A DNA stretch of 42,210 nucleotides, from positions 1 to 42,210 of the forward strand of contig JBIIYJ010000009.1 in assembly GCA_044346855.1 (NCBI GenBank), given 5' to 3'. Numbering within the stretch: position 1 is the first letter of the stretch; every line of letters starts with the position of its first letter. The position numbers and the translations under genes were made by a program. The notes under the pieces are model-generated. The model was not told the origin of the DNA, did no database searches, and saw only the letters and a program-made list of their open reading frames with translations. Shown here in pieces: positions 30,483-39,393 of this stretch. Source of the stretch: CAIKKV01 sp044346855. Its GTDB lineage: Bacteria; Verrucomicrobiota; Kiritimatiellia; CAIKKV01.

Positions 30483-32608
30483 TAGAACGCACAGGACGCC
30501 GTCAGGATCAGGTTGCGGCCGGGTTCGTTGACGCCCGACCCGTGAACCCGGTAATCGTCGTCGAAAATGTTCTCAAGCCCCAGAGCCACGTTCAGGTTTT
30601 TGGTGACCCGGACGCCGCCCCGCAGATGGTATACCGCATACCCCGGCGTGCCGCCCGGCGGAATCCGCTGCGTGTCCCGCTTGTCGTCGGCTGACAGTTT
30701 GTCGGCCTTCGCCGCCAAATCGGAAACCGCCTCGGCCCAATACCTCTCGCCCGCGCTCTTCCAGCGGAGCCCCAGCTGCGCCGTCAGCGGCATCAGCCGG
30801 CTGACGTCGTCGCGCTCCTGCACCGCGTCTGAGGTGGGATAGGCGTCCACCCGCCCCTGCATCCACGCGGCCGACACGAACGCCTCCCAACTCCGGGCGA
30901 GCAGAACCGTTTCGGACACCTCAACGCCCTGGATGTAGCCGTCACCCGAGTTCTTCTTGGTCACCTCATCAAGATCGTCGACAATCCGCCCTGTCGGCGC
31001 GCGCACGATCATGTCCTCGATGGTCGTATAATAATAACCGATCCTGGAAACAAGCCGCTCGAACCGGGATTTGAAGCCGATTTCATAGGCGATATAACGC
31101 TCCGGGTCGAGGTCCGAGACTGGCGTTTCGATCTCGTTGCTGCGGGCCGAGTCCAGCCGCGTCAGGTCCGAAAGATTCGGCGCGCGGAAACCCTGCGAGA
31201 CGCCGGCGTACGCCACGTGCGCCCGATCCCGGGTCAGAGGCCGCAGCAGCCGCAGCGAACCGGCCACCGCCTCCCAGTCCCCGTTCACCCCCATCCGCTT
31301 GCCCGTCACCGGATCCTTCACCTTGTCGGCGTCGGCCCGCGCATAGTTGTACCGCGCGCCCGGCGTCACATCCAGGCCTCCGTCGAACAGGCGGATCGTG
31401 TCCTGCACGAACAGCCCGACCGTCTCATACGAGGCATCGTCCGCCACCGGCCCCTGGATTTCGGCCTTGTCGAACGCCCCGTCGGCCTTGAATTTCCTGC
31501 CGTAGGAATCCACACCGTCCCGGTAATAATCAAAGCCGTACACCCACGCCCCCGCGGCCGTGTCGGATTCCAGCTGGAAATCGCTGCCCCACGTGGTCAC
31601 GTCAAATCCCTGGGTATCCTGCGTGTCGTCGGCTTTGACGCGGTACCGGTCCTCGTCCTGCGCCTGGCGGGACAGGGTCCAGGCCAGCCGATCCACGGGA
31701 CCCGACAGGTTTTCCCGAACATACTTGACGTAGGTCAGGTCGCGGTGCTGATCGAAGGAGTGCACCTTTTCGTCGCCCGCCGACAGGCCTTCCCAGTCGA
31801 TCCCGTAGACGGTCTTGTGCGTCCGCCACGCGTCGTCCTGGTTGACCGTCTGGTGCGCCACGGTGAGGAGCGAATCCGCGTCAGGCGCGTAATCGAGCCG
31901 AAGGTCGTAATCCTGCTCGTCATAGCCGGTGTGATCCTGCTCGCCCACCTTGCGCCCGCCCCGCAGGTCGCCGAACTCCTTGACGGAAACGCCGCCCACG
32001 AACCCGAACTTGTCGCTGAGCTGCCCGGCGACCTGGGCTCGCCCGATGGTGGAACGGTCGGCCGTGGCGCCCCGGTAGAGGAGGGTTTTCTCGAACACCG
32101 GCGTCCCCTGCCAGGCGGGCGGGGCCAGCGTGAGTGCGTTGACGGACCCCCCGACGGCATCGCTGCCATACAAGACCGAGGCGGGCCCCATCACCGCCTC
32201 GGCGCTCCGGAGCGAAAGCGGGTCCACGGTGCCCCAATACTGGTTCGGACCGTCGCGGAACACGGAATTGTTCAGCCGGACGCCGTCGATGAGGCAAAGG
32301 GTGCGGAAGCCGGTGAAGCCGCGCAGGAACGGGGAACTCTGGCCATAGCCGGTCTTCTGCAGCATCACGGAGGGAAGGCCATCCAGGAGATCGGGCAGGG
32401 TCCGGGCCCCTTCCTCGATCGCCACCCGTTGCGCGTCGATCCGGTAAACGGTCGACGGCTCGGATTGGATGTCGCGAGCCGCGCGCGAGGCGGTCACAAC
32501 AATTTCCGCGTTGGTCTCGGCTTTCCGGGACGCCGCCGGGGGTTGCTCCTGTGCACCCGCAAGCCCGGTAGCCAGAAGGAGAGGCAGCCAAACATGTGTA
32601 CGTTTCAT
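30482..32608 (-). CDS. TonB-dependent outer-membrane receptor
   Basis: A 708-aa outer-membrane active transporter. A signal peptide (LPLLLATGLAGAQ) leads to a TonB box (AEIVVTASRA, about residues 34-43). The plug domain follows: LPDLLDGLPSVMLQKTGYGQ, SPFLRGFTGFRTLCLIDGVR, PASVLYGSDAVGGSVN. A beta-barrel runs to the C-terminus, with the late-barrel YHLRGGVRVTKNLNVALG and LENIFDDDYRVHGSGVN-type motifs. It ends in the classical aromatic Phe (ASCAF), in contrast to the neighbouring secreted proteins. The ligand is unknown; the plug (FRDGPNQYWGTVDPLSL) resembles haem/siderophore-type receptors, a weak hint only. No ribosome-binding site precedes the ATG. A terminator-like hairpin lies 46 bases upstream. 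Confidence 0.92.
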   Translation of the reverse strand: MKRTHVWLPLLLATGLAGAQEQPPAASRKAETNAEIVVTASRAARDIQSEPSTVYRIDAQRVAIEEGARTLPDLLDGLPSVMLQKTGYGQSSPFLRGFTGFRTLCLIDGVRLNNSVFRDGPNQYWGTVDPLSLRSAEAVMGPASVLYGSDAVGGSVNALTLAPPAWQGTPVFEKTLLYRGATADRSTIGRAQVAGQLSDKFGFVGGVSVKEFGDLRGGRKVGEQDHTGYDEQDYDLRLDYAPDADSLLTVAHQTVNQDDAWRTHKTVYGIDWEGLSAGDEKVHSFDQHRDLTYVKYVRENLSGPVDRLAWTLSRQAQDEDRYRVKADDTQDTQGFDVTTWGSDFQLESDTAAGAWVYGFDYYRDGVDSYGRKFKADGAFDKAEIQGPVADDASYETVGLFVQDTIRLFDGGLDVTPGARYNYARADADKVKDPVTGKRMGVNGDWEAVAGSLRLLRPLTRDRAHVAYAGVSQGFRAPNLSDLTRLDSARSNEIETPVSDLDPERYIAYEIGFKSRFERLVSRIGYYYTTIEDMIVRAPTGRIVDDLDEVTKKNSGDGYIQGVEVSETVLLARSWEAFVSAAWMQGRVDAYPTSDAVQERDDVSRLMPLTAQLGLRWKSAGERYWAEAVSDLAAKADKLSADDKRDTQRIPPGGTPGYAVYHLRGGVRVTKNLNVALGLENIFDDDYRVHGSGVNEPGRNLILTASCAF

Positions 32609-32647
32609 AATATGCTAAGCGATTTAGTGCCGGCCAAGGTTCACAAA

Positions 32648-32673
32648 AAAGGACACGGCCTGGAAAGGCCGTG
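32648..32673 (-). terminator. Intrinsic terminator or attenuator in the receptor leader
   Basis: A perfect 7-bp stem (CACGGCC 32654-32660 and GGCCGTG 32667-32673, six-base loop) is followed on the minus strand by TCC and then a run of T reading toward the receptor gene. It lies upstream of the receptor start, so it would terminate transcripts entering the gene from about 32700-32800. No other minus-strand gene is seen there, so attenuation is a possibility. The element could also be a dispersed palindrome. Confidence 0.5.
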
Positions 32674-32774
32674 CCACGCCTTTCGTGAGACGAGGTTGCC
32701 GTTGTAATGAGATCCCAAGCCGGAAAACACCTTTTTTCTTTTCTTTTCCCTCCCCGGCCTGATAACATTACAAG

Positions 32775-32789
32775 TTGATTTTCGATCAA
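32775..32789. promoter_or_regulatory. Short near-palindrome between receptor and rnf operon
   Basis: TTGATTTTCGATCAA has five-base inverted arms around a five-base centre, 12 bases before rnfA, in the AT-rich part of the gap between the divergent receptor gene and rnf operon. It could be an operator, but the arms are short. Confidence 0.3.
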
Positions 32790-32801
32790 AAGGAAAACAT
32801 C

Positions 32802-33380
32802 ATGACAAAATATCTGATGATCCTGCTGAGCGCGGTTCTGGTGAACAATTTCGTTCTGAACCGTTTCCTCGGCATCTGCCCCTTCCTGGGAGTCTCCAAG
32901 CAGCTCCCCACCGCTCTGGGCATGAGCGGCGCCGTCATATTCGTCATGACCATCGGCTCGGCCGTCACCTGGCTGATCCAGTATTACGTCCTGATCCCCC
33001 TTAATGTAGAATACCTGCAGACGCTCGTCTTCATCCTCGTCATCGCGGCCTTCGTGCAGTTCGTGGAACTGGTCCTCAAGAAGTCGGCCCCCGCCCTTCA
33101 CAAGAGCCTCGGCATCTTCCTTCCCCTCATCACCACCAATTGCGCCGTCCTCGGCGTTGCCGTCCTGAACATCAGCCTTGGACTGGATTTCATCGGAAGC
33201 ATCCTCTTCGGGTTCGGCGGAGCCGCCGGCTTCGGCCTCGCCCTGGTGCTCTTCGCCGGCATCCGCGAAAAGCTCGACCGCGCCAACCCCCCCCGCCCCT
33301 TTCAGGGAACCGCCCTCGCCCTGGTCACCGCAGGTTTGTTGAGTTTGGCCTTTATGGGGTTCGCTAATTTGGTAAAATAG
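32802..33380 (+). CDS. rnfA: Rnf electron-transport complex subunit RnfA
   Basis: A 192-aa inner-membrane protein, the usual RnfA/NqrE-like size, with six membrane segments. Diagnostic sequences are VLVNNFVLNRFLGICPFLGVS at the N-terminus and PLITTNCAVLGVAVLN in the middle, each with a conserved Cys thought to help hold an Fe-S centre between RnfA and RnfE. The complex couples ferredoxin:NAD+ electron transfer to Na+ or H+ movement across the membrane. The ATG at 32802 has AAGGA nine bases upstream. It is the first of six rnf genes in the ABCDGE order. Confidence 0.96.
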   Translation: MTKYLMILLSAVLVNNFVLNRFLGICPFLGVSKQLPTALGMSGAVIFVMTIGSAVTWLIQYYVLIPLNVEYLQTLVFILVIAAFVQFVELVLKKSAPALHKSLGIFLPLITTNCAVLGVAVLNISLGLDFIGSILFGFGGAAGFGLALVLFAGIREKLDRANPPRPFQGTALALVTAGLLSLAFMGFANLVK

Positions 33381-33384
33381 CCAT

Positions 33385-34257
33385 ATGACAAACGATATTC
33401 TTACACCTATCTACGTGATCGGCGGAACCGGCTTCCTGAGCGGTTTGCTGCTGGCCATTGCGGCTCGTTTCTTACACGTGTTCGAGGATCCGCGAATTGA
33501 AAAGGTGACCGGCCTGCTGCCGGGGGCCAACTGCGGCGGTTGCGGGTATGCGGGCTGTGCCGACTATGCCAAGGCCATCGTGGAGAAAAACGCGCCCACC
33601 AATCTCTGCCGCCCCTGCCGGCTCGAGGCCATGCAGGAGATCTCCGCCCTCATGGGGGTGGAGGCCAAGGAGGCCGAAAAGATGGTGGCCATCGTCCTCT
33701 GCAACGGCGGCGACGTCCATTCGCGCCGCGGTTCGCTCTACAACGGCCTGGCCGAATGCTCGTCGGCCGACGTGGTTTCCGGCAGCGGCAAGGTCTGCCG
33801 CTTCGGCTGCCTCGGCTACGGCAACTGCTCCCGCATCTGCCCGGTCAGCGCCATCCGCATGATGCCCGACTCGAACCTCGCCGTGGTGGATCCCGAAAAG
33901 TGCATCGGCTGCGGCCTCTGCGTCAAGGCCTGCCCGCGCCTCCTGATCCGCATGGTGCCCGCCTCCCACTCGGTCCACATCCTCTGCCGCAACCGCGACA
34001 AGGGCGTCATGACCCGCAAGGCCTGCGAGGTCGGCTGCATCGCCTGCCAGAAATGCGTCAAGGCCGTCAACGGCCAGGGAATCCACATGGAAGGCAACCT
34101 GGCGGTGGTCGACTACACGACCCCGCTGGGGCCCGACCTGGTCAACGTCTGCCCGCAAAAGACCATCAGCCAGCGCGGAAGCAGCGCCGGTTGTCCGTCC
34201 GCCGCGGGCTGCAATGCCGCCGCCAAGCCGGCCGCACCCGAAAGCGCCTCCGTATGA
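33385..34257 (+). CDS. rnfB: Rnf complex iron-sulfur subunit RnfB
   Basis: A 290-aa subunit, the probable entry point for electrons from ferredoxin. An N-terminal membrane anchor (GFLSGLLLAIAARFLHVF) is followed by the 4Fe-4S domain with Cys50, Cys53, Cys58 and Cys75 (GANCGGCGYAGCADY). Further Fe-S motifs come later: VCRFGCLGYGNCSRICP, KCIGCGLCVKACP and CEVGCIACQKCVKAV, then a last CP near residue 261. The C-terminus carries a small Cys/Ala tail (GCPSAAGCNAAAK) not needed for the fold. It begins four bases after rnfA, and its stop overlaps the rnfC start (ATGA). Confidence 0.96.
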   Translation: MTNDILTPIYVIGGTGFLSGLLLAIAARFLHVFEDPRIEKVTGLLPGANCGGCGYAGCADYAKAIVEKNAPTNLCRPCRLEAMQEISALMGVEAKEAEKMVAIVLCNGGDVHSRRGSLYNGLAECSSADVVSGSGKVCRFGCLGYGNCSRICPVSAIRMMPDSNLAVVDPEKCIGCGLCVKACPRLLIRMVPASHSVHILCRNRDKGVMTRKACEVGCIACQKCVKAVNGQGIHMEGNLAVVDYTTPLGPDLVNVCPQKTISQRGSSAGCPSAAGCNAAAKPAAPESASV

Positions 34258-35618
34258 AAACGGTAAAAGCCCCCTTCAAACTGCCCGGCTCGGTCCATCC
34301 CCGCTACCATAAGGATGCCACCGCCGCCCTGCCCCTCGAAATCATGCCGGCCCCCGCCGTGGTCTACGTGCCCATGGCCCAGCACCTCGGCGCCCCCTCC
34401 AAGCCCATCGTGGCCAAGGGCGATGCCGTGGCCCTCGGCCAGCTGATCGCCGAGCCCGCCGCCGCCGTCTCCGCCGCCGCCCACGCCCCCGTCTCGGGCG
34501 TCGTCAAAGCCATCTCCGAGGGCGGCTCCACCTCCGGCAAGCCCACCGCGATCATCGAGATCGAAAACGACGGCCAGGACCGCCCCGGCTCCGCCCTGCA
34601 GCCCCGGGCCGACTGGGAAACGCTCGACGGCAAGACGCTGGTTTCCATCGTCGCCGCCGCCGGCATCGTGGGCATGGGCGGCGCCGGCTTCCCCACCCAC
34701 ATCAAGCTCAACCCGCCGCCGGGCCGGAAGATCGACACCCTCATCCTGAACGGCGCGGAGTGCGAGCCGTTCCTCACGGCCGACCAGCGCCTGATGGTGG
34801 AAAAGGCCGACGCGATCTGGCAGGGCATCCGCATCCTGCGCCACATCCTCGGGGGCCCCCGCATCCGCGTGGCCATCGAGGACAACAAGCCCGAGGCCAT
34901 CCAGGCTCTTGAAAAGGCTCTGGCCAAGGCCGACGGCGACGTCGAGATCGTCTCCCTCGCCACCGCCTATCCCATGGGCGCGGAAAAGCAGCTCATCTAC
35001 TCCATCCTGGGCCGCGAAATCCCCTCCGGCTCCCTGCCGGCCGACGTCGGCGCCCTGGTCGAAAACGTGGCCACCTGCGCCGCCGTCTACGACGCCGTCG
35101 TCCTGGGCCTCCCCCTCACCAGCCGGGTGGTCACCGTCACCGGCCCGCTCATCAAGCGGCCCGCCAACCTGCTGGCCCGCATCGGCACCCGCCTCTCCGA
35201 CCTCGTCGCCTTCTGCGGCGGCTTCACCGGCGACTCCGGCAAGCTGATCTGCGGCGGCCCCATGATGGGCGTGGCGCAGGTCGGCTCGGAAGTACCCATG
35301 GGCAAGACCACCTCCGGCATCCTCGCCCTCTCCCGCAAGGACGTGGCGCTCTACGAGAGCGCCCCCTGCATCGGCTGCAACCGCTGCGTGCGGGCCTGCC
35401 CCATGTCCCTTCTCCCCTGCACCATCACGATGGGGGTCGAAGCCGACCAGATCGAGCTGGCCGAGCGCCTCAACGTGCTCGACTGCATCGAATGCGGCTG
35501 CTGCTCGTTCGTCTGCCCCGCCCGGCGGCCCATGGTCCAGCTCATGCGCCAGGGCAAGTCCCGCGTGCAGCTCGCGCGGCGGCAGAAGCAGGAAAAAGCA
35601 AAAAGCAAGCAAGGATAG
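34254..35618 (+). CDS. rnfC: Rnf complex NADH-binding subunit RnfC
   Basis: A 454-aa subunit, the NAD(H)/FMN-binding part. The N-terminal RnfC barrel domain starts FKLPGSVHPRYHKDAT; the nucleotide-binding glycine stretch GMGGAGFPTHIKL is near residues 140-150; the NGAECEPFLTADQRLM motif follows. Two 4Fe-4S sites close the protein: CIGCNRCVRACP from residue 372 and CIECGCCSFVCP from residue 411. It lacks the long Ala/Lys-rich C-terminal extension found in enteric RsxC, so it is close to the compact form. Its start overlaps rnfB by ATGA. Confidence 0.96.
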   Translation: MKTVKAPFKLPGSVHPRYHKDATAALPLEIMPAPAVVYVPMAQHLGAPSKPIVAKGDAVALGQLIAEPAAAVSAAAHAPVSGVVKAISEGGSTSGKPTAIIEIENDGQDRPGSALQPRADWETLDGKTLVSIVAAAGIVGMGGAGFPTHIKLNPPPGRKIDTLILNGAECEPFLTADQRLMVEKADAIWQGIRILRHILGGPRIRVAIEDNKPEAIQALEKALAKADGDVEIVSLATAYPMGAEKQLIYSILGREIPSGSLPADVGALVENVATCAAVYDAVVLGLPLTSRVVTVTGPLIKRPANLLARIGTRLSDLVAFCGGFTGDSGKLICGGPMMGVAQVGSEVPMGKTTSGILALSRKDVALYESAPCIGCNRCVRACPMSLLPCTITMGVEADQIELAERLNVLDCIECGCCSFVCPARRPMVQLMRQGKSRVQLARRQKQEKAKSKQG

Positions 35619-35621
35619 CGT

Positions 35622-36617
35622 ATGGCCGACCAGTCTTCCCCCCTCTGGATGCTCAGCTCCTCGCCCCACGTGCACGAAGGCTCCTCCGTGCGGCGCATCA
35701 TGGGCGACGTCCTGATCGCCCTCATCCCGGCCTTCGCGGCGGCCGTGGCGGTCTTCGGCTATGACGCGGTCCGGCTCGTCGCCGTCTGCGTCCTCACCTG
35801 CGTGGCCTCCGAGGCCGCCTCCCGCAAGCTCATGGGCCGCAACCTGGCCATCGACGATCTCAGCGCCGCCGTCACCGGCGTGCTCCTGGCGTTCAACCTG
35901 CCGCCCCTGCTGCCCTCCTGGATGGCGGCCGTCGGCTCGGTCTTCGCCATCGTCGTGGTCAAGCAGATCTTCGGCGGCATCGGCTACAACATCTTCAACC
36001 CCGCCCTCGCGGCCCGCGTCTTCCTGCTCATCTCGATCCCCGTGGCCATGACCACCTGGGCCCCGCCGGACGCCGTCACCACCGCCACCCCCCTCGGCGC
36101 CTGGAAGACGGCCTGGTCGACGGGCGCCGCCCCCGCCGGCTTCGAGGCGACCTATCCCCTCCGCCAGCTCTTCCTCGGCAACCAGCTCGGCAGCATCGGC
36201 GAGTGCTCGGAGCTCGCCCTCCTGCTCGGCGGACTCTACCTTCTCTTCCGCCGGATCATCTTCTGGGAAATCCCCGTCTTCTACCTGGGCACCGTGGCCG
36301 TCTTCACCGCCATCCTCTACGCCGTCGATCCCGTCCGCAACCTCAGCCCCCTCTATCACTTCGCCACGGGCGGCCTCTTCCTCGGGGCGTGGTTCATGGC
36401 CACGGACATGGTCACCTCCCCCGTCACCCGGCCGGGCCAGATGATCTTCGGCGTCGGCTGCGGCCTGCTCACCGTGATCATCCGCCGCTGGGGCGGCTAT
36501 CCGGAGGGCGTCAGCTTCGCCATCCTGATCATGGACGGCGTCAGCCCCCTGATCGACAAGTTCGTCCAGCCGCGCGTCTTCGGCCACAACCCCGCGAAAG
36601 CCGCCCCCGCCTCCTGA
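35622..36617 (+). CDS. rnfD: Rnf complex membrane subunit RnfD
   Basis: A 331-aa polytopic inner-membrane protein of the NqrB/RnfD family. It starts LSSSPHVHEGSSVRRIM and carries FNLPPLLPSWMAAVGSVFAI and IGYNIFNPALAARVFLL, both diagnostic. The site for covalent FMN is DAVTTATPL, with Thr156 the expected attachment residue. A late motif DMVTSPVTRPGQMIFGVGCG also matches the family. It starts three bases after rnfC stops. Confidence 0.96.
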   Translation: MADQSSPLWMLSSSPHVHEGSSVRRIMGDVLIALIPAFAAAVAVFGYDAVRLVAVCVLTCVASEAASRKLMGRNLAIDDLSAAVTGVLLAFNLPPLLPSWMAAVGSVFAIVVVKQIFGGIGYNIFNPALAARVFLLISIPVAMTTWAPPDAVTTATPLGAWKTAWSTGAAPAGFEATYPLRQLFLGNQLGSIGECSELALLLGGLYLLFRRIIFWEIPVFYLGTVAVFTAILYAVDPVRNLSPLYHFATGGLFLGAWFMATDMVTSPVTRPGQMIFGVGCGLLTVIIRRWGGYPEGVSFAILIMDGVSPLIDKFVQPRVFGHNPAKAAPAS

Positions 36618-36627
36618 AGGAGCCCCT

Positions 36628-37221
36628 ATGAAAGAACTCGTCAAACTGGTCCTGGCCCTGACGCTGGTCTCCGTGATCGCCGGCGCCCTGCTCTCCATCA
36701 CCCAGAAGTGCACGGCCGAACCCATCCGCCTGGCCGAACAGCGCCAGCTCATGGACTCCCTGCGCAAGGTCCTCCCCCCCGCCGAGGGCGACCCCCTCGT
36801 CCTCACCCTCCCCGCGGCGGACGGCGGCTCCAACACCTTCTACGTCGCCCGCAAGGGAGGCGCGCTGGCCGGCGTCGCCTTCTCCTGCTCCTCGCCCAAC
36901 GGCTACGGCGGGCCGGTGGAAGCCCTCGTGGGCCTCACTCCCGACGGCGTCATCCACGGGCTCGGCATCAAGCAGAAGGAAACGCCGGGCCTGGGCACCA
37001 AGATCGCGGCGGACGCGTTTGTGAATCAATTTATCGGGAAGCCGCTGGACGGCCCCGCCTGGAAGGTCACCAAGGACGGCGGCTCCGTCGACGCCGTCTC
37101 CGGCGCCACCATCTCCTCGCGGGCCCTCTGCGACGCCATTTCGAACGGGCTGAAGATCTACCAGGACAACAGGCAGGCCATCCTCGCCGCGGCGGCCGTC
37201 CCCGCGGCGCCGGCCCCTTAA
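36628..37221 (+). CDS. rnfG: Rnf complex flavin subunit RnfG
   Basis: A 197-aa periplasmic flavoprotein anchored by one N-terminal segment (LVLALTLVSVIAGALLSIT). The FMN-binding domain carries GLGIKQKETPGLGTKI and the flavinylation motif VDAVSGATISS, with Thr161 the expected FMN-phosphothreonine. An Ala/Pro tail ends the protein. An AAGGAG lies before the ATG. Attachment of FMN needs ApbE, which is not encoded in this window. Confidence 0.95.
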   Translation: MKELVKLVLALTLVSVIAGALLSITQKCTAEPIRLAEQRQLMDSLRKVLPPAEGDPLVLTLPAADGGSNTFYVARKGGALAGVAFSCSSPNGYGGPVEALVGLTPDGVIHGLGIKQKETPGLGTKIAADAFVNQFIGKPLDGPAWKVTKDGGSVDAVSGATISSRALCDAISNGLKIYQDNRQAILAAAAVPAAPAP

Positions 37222-37231
37222 AGGAGCGGTC

Positions 37232-37942
37232 ATGACGTTTTATTCCGAACTCATCCGCGGGCTGTGGAAGGAAAATCCCACCTTCCGCATCGTGCTCGGC
37301 ATGTGCCCCACCCTCGCCGTCACCACCTCGCTGCAGAACGGGCTGGGCATGGGCGCGGCCACGCTCTTCGTGCTGGTCTGCTCGAACGTGGTGATCTCGC
37401 TGGTGCGCAACCTGATCCCCGACAAGGTCCGCATCCCCTGCTACATCGTCATCGTGGCCTCCTTCGTGATCGTGGTCGAACTGCTCATGAAGGCCTACGC
37501 GCCCCCCGTGCTGAACCAGAACCTGGGCATCTTCATCCCGCTGATCGTGGTGAACTGCATCATCCTCGGCCGGGCCGAAGCCTACGCCTCCAAGAACCCG
37601 CCCCTCCTCTCCCTGGCGGACGGCATCGGCATGGGCCTCGGCTTCACGCTCTCCCTCTCCGTCATCTCCACCATGCGGGAGCTCCTGGGCAACGGCTCGC
37701 TCACGGTCTGGGGCGACCTGGCGTTCAATCTCAAGGACTACACCGCCATCCTCCTGGTCACCCTGCCCCCCGGCGGCTTCATCACCCTCGGCTGCCTGCT
37801 GGCGGTGATGAACAAGATCGAGATCCGCGCCGCCGAACGCGAAGGCCGCGCCTTCGTTCCTTCCCGCATCGCCAACTGCCGCCAGTGCGTGGTCGGCTGC
37901 TGGACGACACCCGGCGAAAAAACACCGTCGTCACCCTCATGA
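37232..37942 (+). CDS. rnfE: Rnf complex membrane subunit RnfE
   Basis: A 236-aa polytopic protein, paralogue of RnfA. Characteristic segments are GLWKENPTFRIVLGMCPTLA, IFIPLIVVNCIILGRAEAYA and DGIGMGLGFTLSLSVIST. Both membrane-centre cysteines (Met-Cys-Pro and Asn-Cys) are present. The C-terminus has an extra Cys cluster (ANCRQCVVGCW) after an Arg/Glu-rich helix, which I cannot assign a role. AAGGAG precedes the ATG, and the stop overlaps the next gene's start (ATGA). Confidence 0.95.
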   Translation: MTFYSELIRGLWKENPTFRIVLGMCPTLAVTTSLQNGLGMGAATLFVLVCSNVVISLVRNLIPDKVRIPCYIVIVASFVIVVELLMKAYAPPVLNQNLGIFIPLIVVNCIILGRAEAYASKNPPLLSLADGIGMGLGFTLSLSVISTMRELLGNGSLTVWGDLAFNLKDYTAILLVTLPPGGFITLGCLLAVMNKIEIRAAEREGRAFVPSRIANCRQCVVGCWTTPGEKTPSSPS

Positions 37943-39288
37943 GCCGCGAGGACGCCCTGGCCATCTGGCGGGCCGGCGTCGCCGACGTGCAACCCGCCTC
38001 ATTCATGCCCGGCTGCGTTCGCCTGCGGGATGGACTCCTGACGGTGGCCGGCCAGACCATTCCCTTTTCGCATTCCGGCTCCCTCGTTGTCGTCGGCGCC
38101 GGAAAGGCCGGCTCGGGCATGGTCCGGGCGTTCGAGGCCGCGCTAAGCCCGGAGTGGCTGAAACGCACGCGCGGCCTGGTCAACGTCCTCGACTCGGCGG
38201 CCGACGAAGACCGCCTCCCCATAACACTGCACGGCTCGCGGCCGGACGGCGACCCGCTCCCCACCGCCGCAGGCGAGGCCGGCAGCCGCGCGATGCTGGA
38301 ACTGGTCGCCTCGCTGAGGCCGGACGACACGGTCCTCGCCCTGCTATCGGGCGGCGCCTCGGCCCTGCTGCCCCTGCCCGTTCCCGGCGTCACGCTGGCC
38401 GAAAAACGGGAGACCACCGCGCTTCTCAGCAAGGCCGGCGCCACGATCGGGGAACTGAACGCCGTTCGCAAGCACCTCTCCCTCATCAAGGGCGGCCGCC
38501 TGGCCGAAGCCTCGCGGGCGGGCCGCTGGATCAGCCTGATCCTCAGCGACGTGATCGGCAACCCCCTCGACGTCATCGCCTCCGGCCCTTCGGCGCCCGA
38601 CCCCTCCACCTTTGCCGACGCGCTTGCCGTGATCCGGAAATTCAAGCTGGAAAACCGCATCCCCGCCTCGGTCAAACGCCACCTGGAACGGGGCGCCCAG
38701 GGGCAGGAGCCCGAAACGCCCAAGACGCCCAACCCCGCCGTGACCAACTGCATCGCGGCTGACAACACCCGCGCCCTCGCCGCGGCCGCCCGCGCGGCCG
38801 AAGAGCGGGGCTATGCGGTGACGATCGAGCGCGACCCCATCCAGGGCGTGGCGCGGACGGAGGGAGCCAATCTGATGGAGCGGGCCCTGAAGCTCCGCTC
38901 GGAATCGGGCGGCAAACCGGTCTGCCTGCTCGCGGGCGGAGAGCCCGTCGTGCCCCGCGTGGTGCCGGGCGGCAAGGGCGGCCGCGCCCAGGAATTCGCC
39001 CTCGGCGCCTTCACCCGCCTGCCCGCCGCCGGCTTCGACGGCTGCCTGCTGGCCGCCGGCACCGACGGCGAGGACGGCCCCACCGACGCCGCGGGCGCCT
39101 TCTGCGATGGCGAGGTGCAGAAGTCGGCCAAAAGCCAGCGGCTCGACCCGGCCGCCTACTTCCTCGCCAGCCGCACCTATGATTTCCTCGCCCGCACCGG
39201 CGGCCTCCTCAAAACCGGCCCCACCGGAACCAATGTGATGGACCTGGTGGTCGCCGTCCTCCCCGCTTCCCCTCAATCCAAATCCTAA
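37939..39288 (+). CDS. Glycerate 2-kinase (DUF4147/MOFRL family)
   Basis: A 449-aa cytoplasmic kinase that phosphorylates D-glycerate, usually at the 2-hydroxyl, feeding glycolysis. The N-terminal DUF4147 domain has VVVGAGKAGSGMVRAFE, LALLSGGASALLPLP, LNAVRKHLSLIKGGRLAEA and LILSDVIGNPLDVIASGP. The C-terminal MOFRL domain has CLLAGGEPVV, GGKGGRAQEFALGA, LLAAGTDGEDGPTDAAGAF and KTGPTGTNVMDL. Length and motif order fit the family. Its ATG at 37939 overlaps the rnfE stop, so it is translated from the rnf transcript, an uncommon partnership. No gene for glycerate production is visible nearby. Confidence 0.9.
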   Translation: MSREDALAIWRAGVADVQPASFMPGCVRLRDGLLTVAGQTIPFSHSGSLVVVGAGKAGSGMVRAFEAALSPEWLKRTRGLVNVLDSAADEDRLPITLHGSRPDGDPLPTAAGEAGSRAMLELVASLRPDDTVLALLSGGASALLPLPVPGVTLAEKRETTALLSKAGATIGELNAVRKHLSLIKGGRLAEASRAGRWISLILSDVIGNPLDVIASGPSAPDPSTFADALAVIRKFKLENRIPASVKRHLERGAQGQEPETPKTPNPAVTNCIAADNTRALAAAARAAEERGYAVTIERDPIQGVARTEGANLMERALKLRSESGGKPVCLLAGGEPVVPRVVPGGKGGRAQEFALGAFTRLPAAGFDGCLLAAGTDGEDGPTDAAGAFCDGEVQKSAKSQRLDPAAYFLASRTYDFLARTGGLLKTGPTGTNVMDLVVAVLPASPQSKS

Positions 39289-39393
39289 TCTTAATCTCCC
39301 CCCGCGGCACGCCAATCCCCCCCCAGAAATCTCCTTTACGAAACCCAATCAACATTGTTAAACTAAACCAATAATATAGCAGGAGGGTCTCCC

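Noticed and set aside
31217..32707. 496-codon + strand frame opposite the TonB receptor
   Set aside because: Shadow of a receptor with all plug and barrel landmarks.
34113..36836. 907-codon open frame on the - strand through the rnf genes
   Set aside because: It is antisense to rnfB, rnfC, rnfD and part of rnfG, all clearly identified, and its sequence is low-complexity Gly/Asp/Ala.
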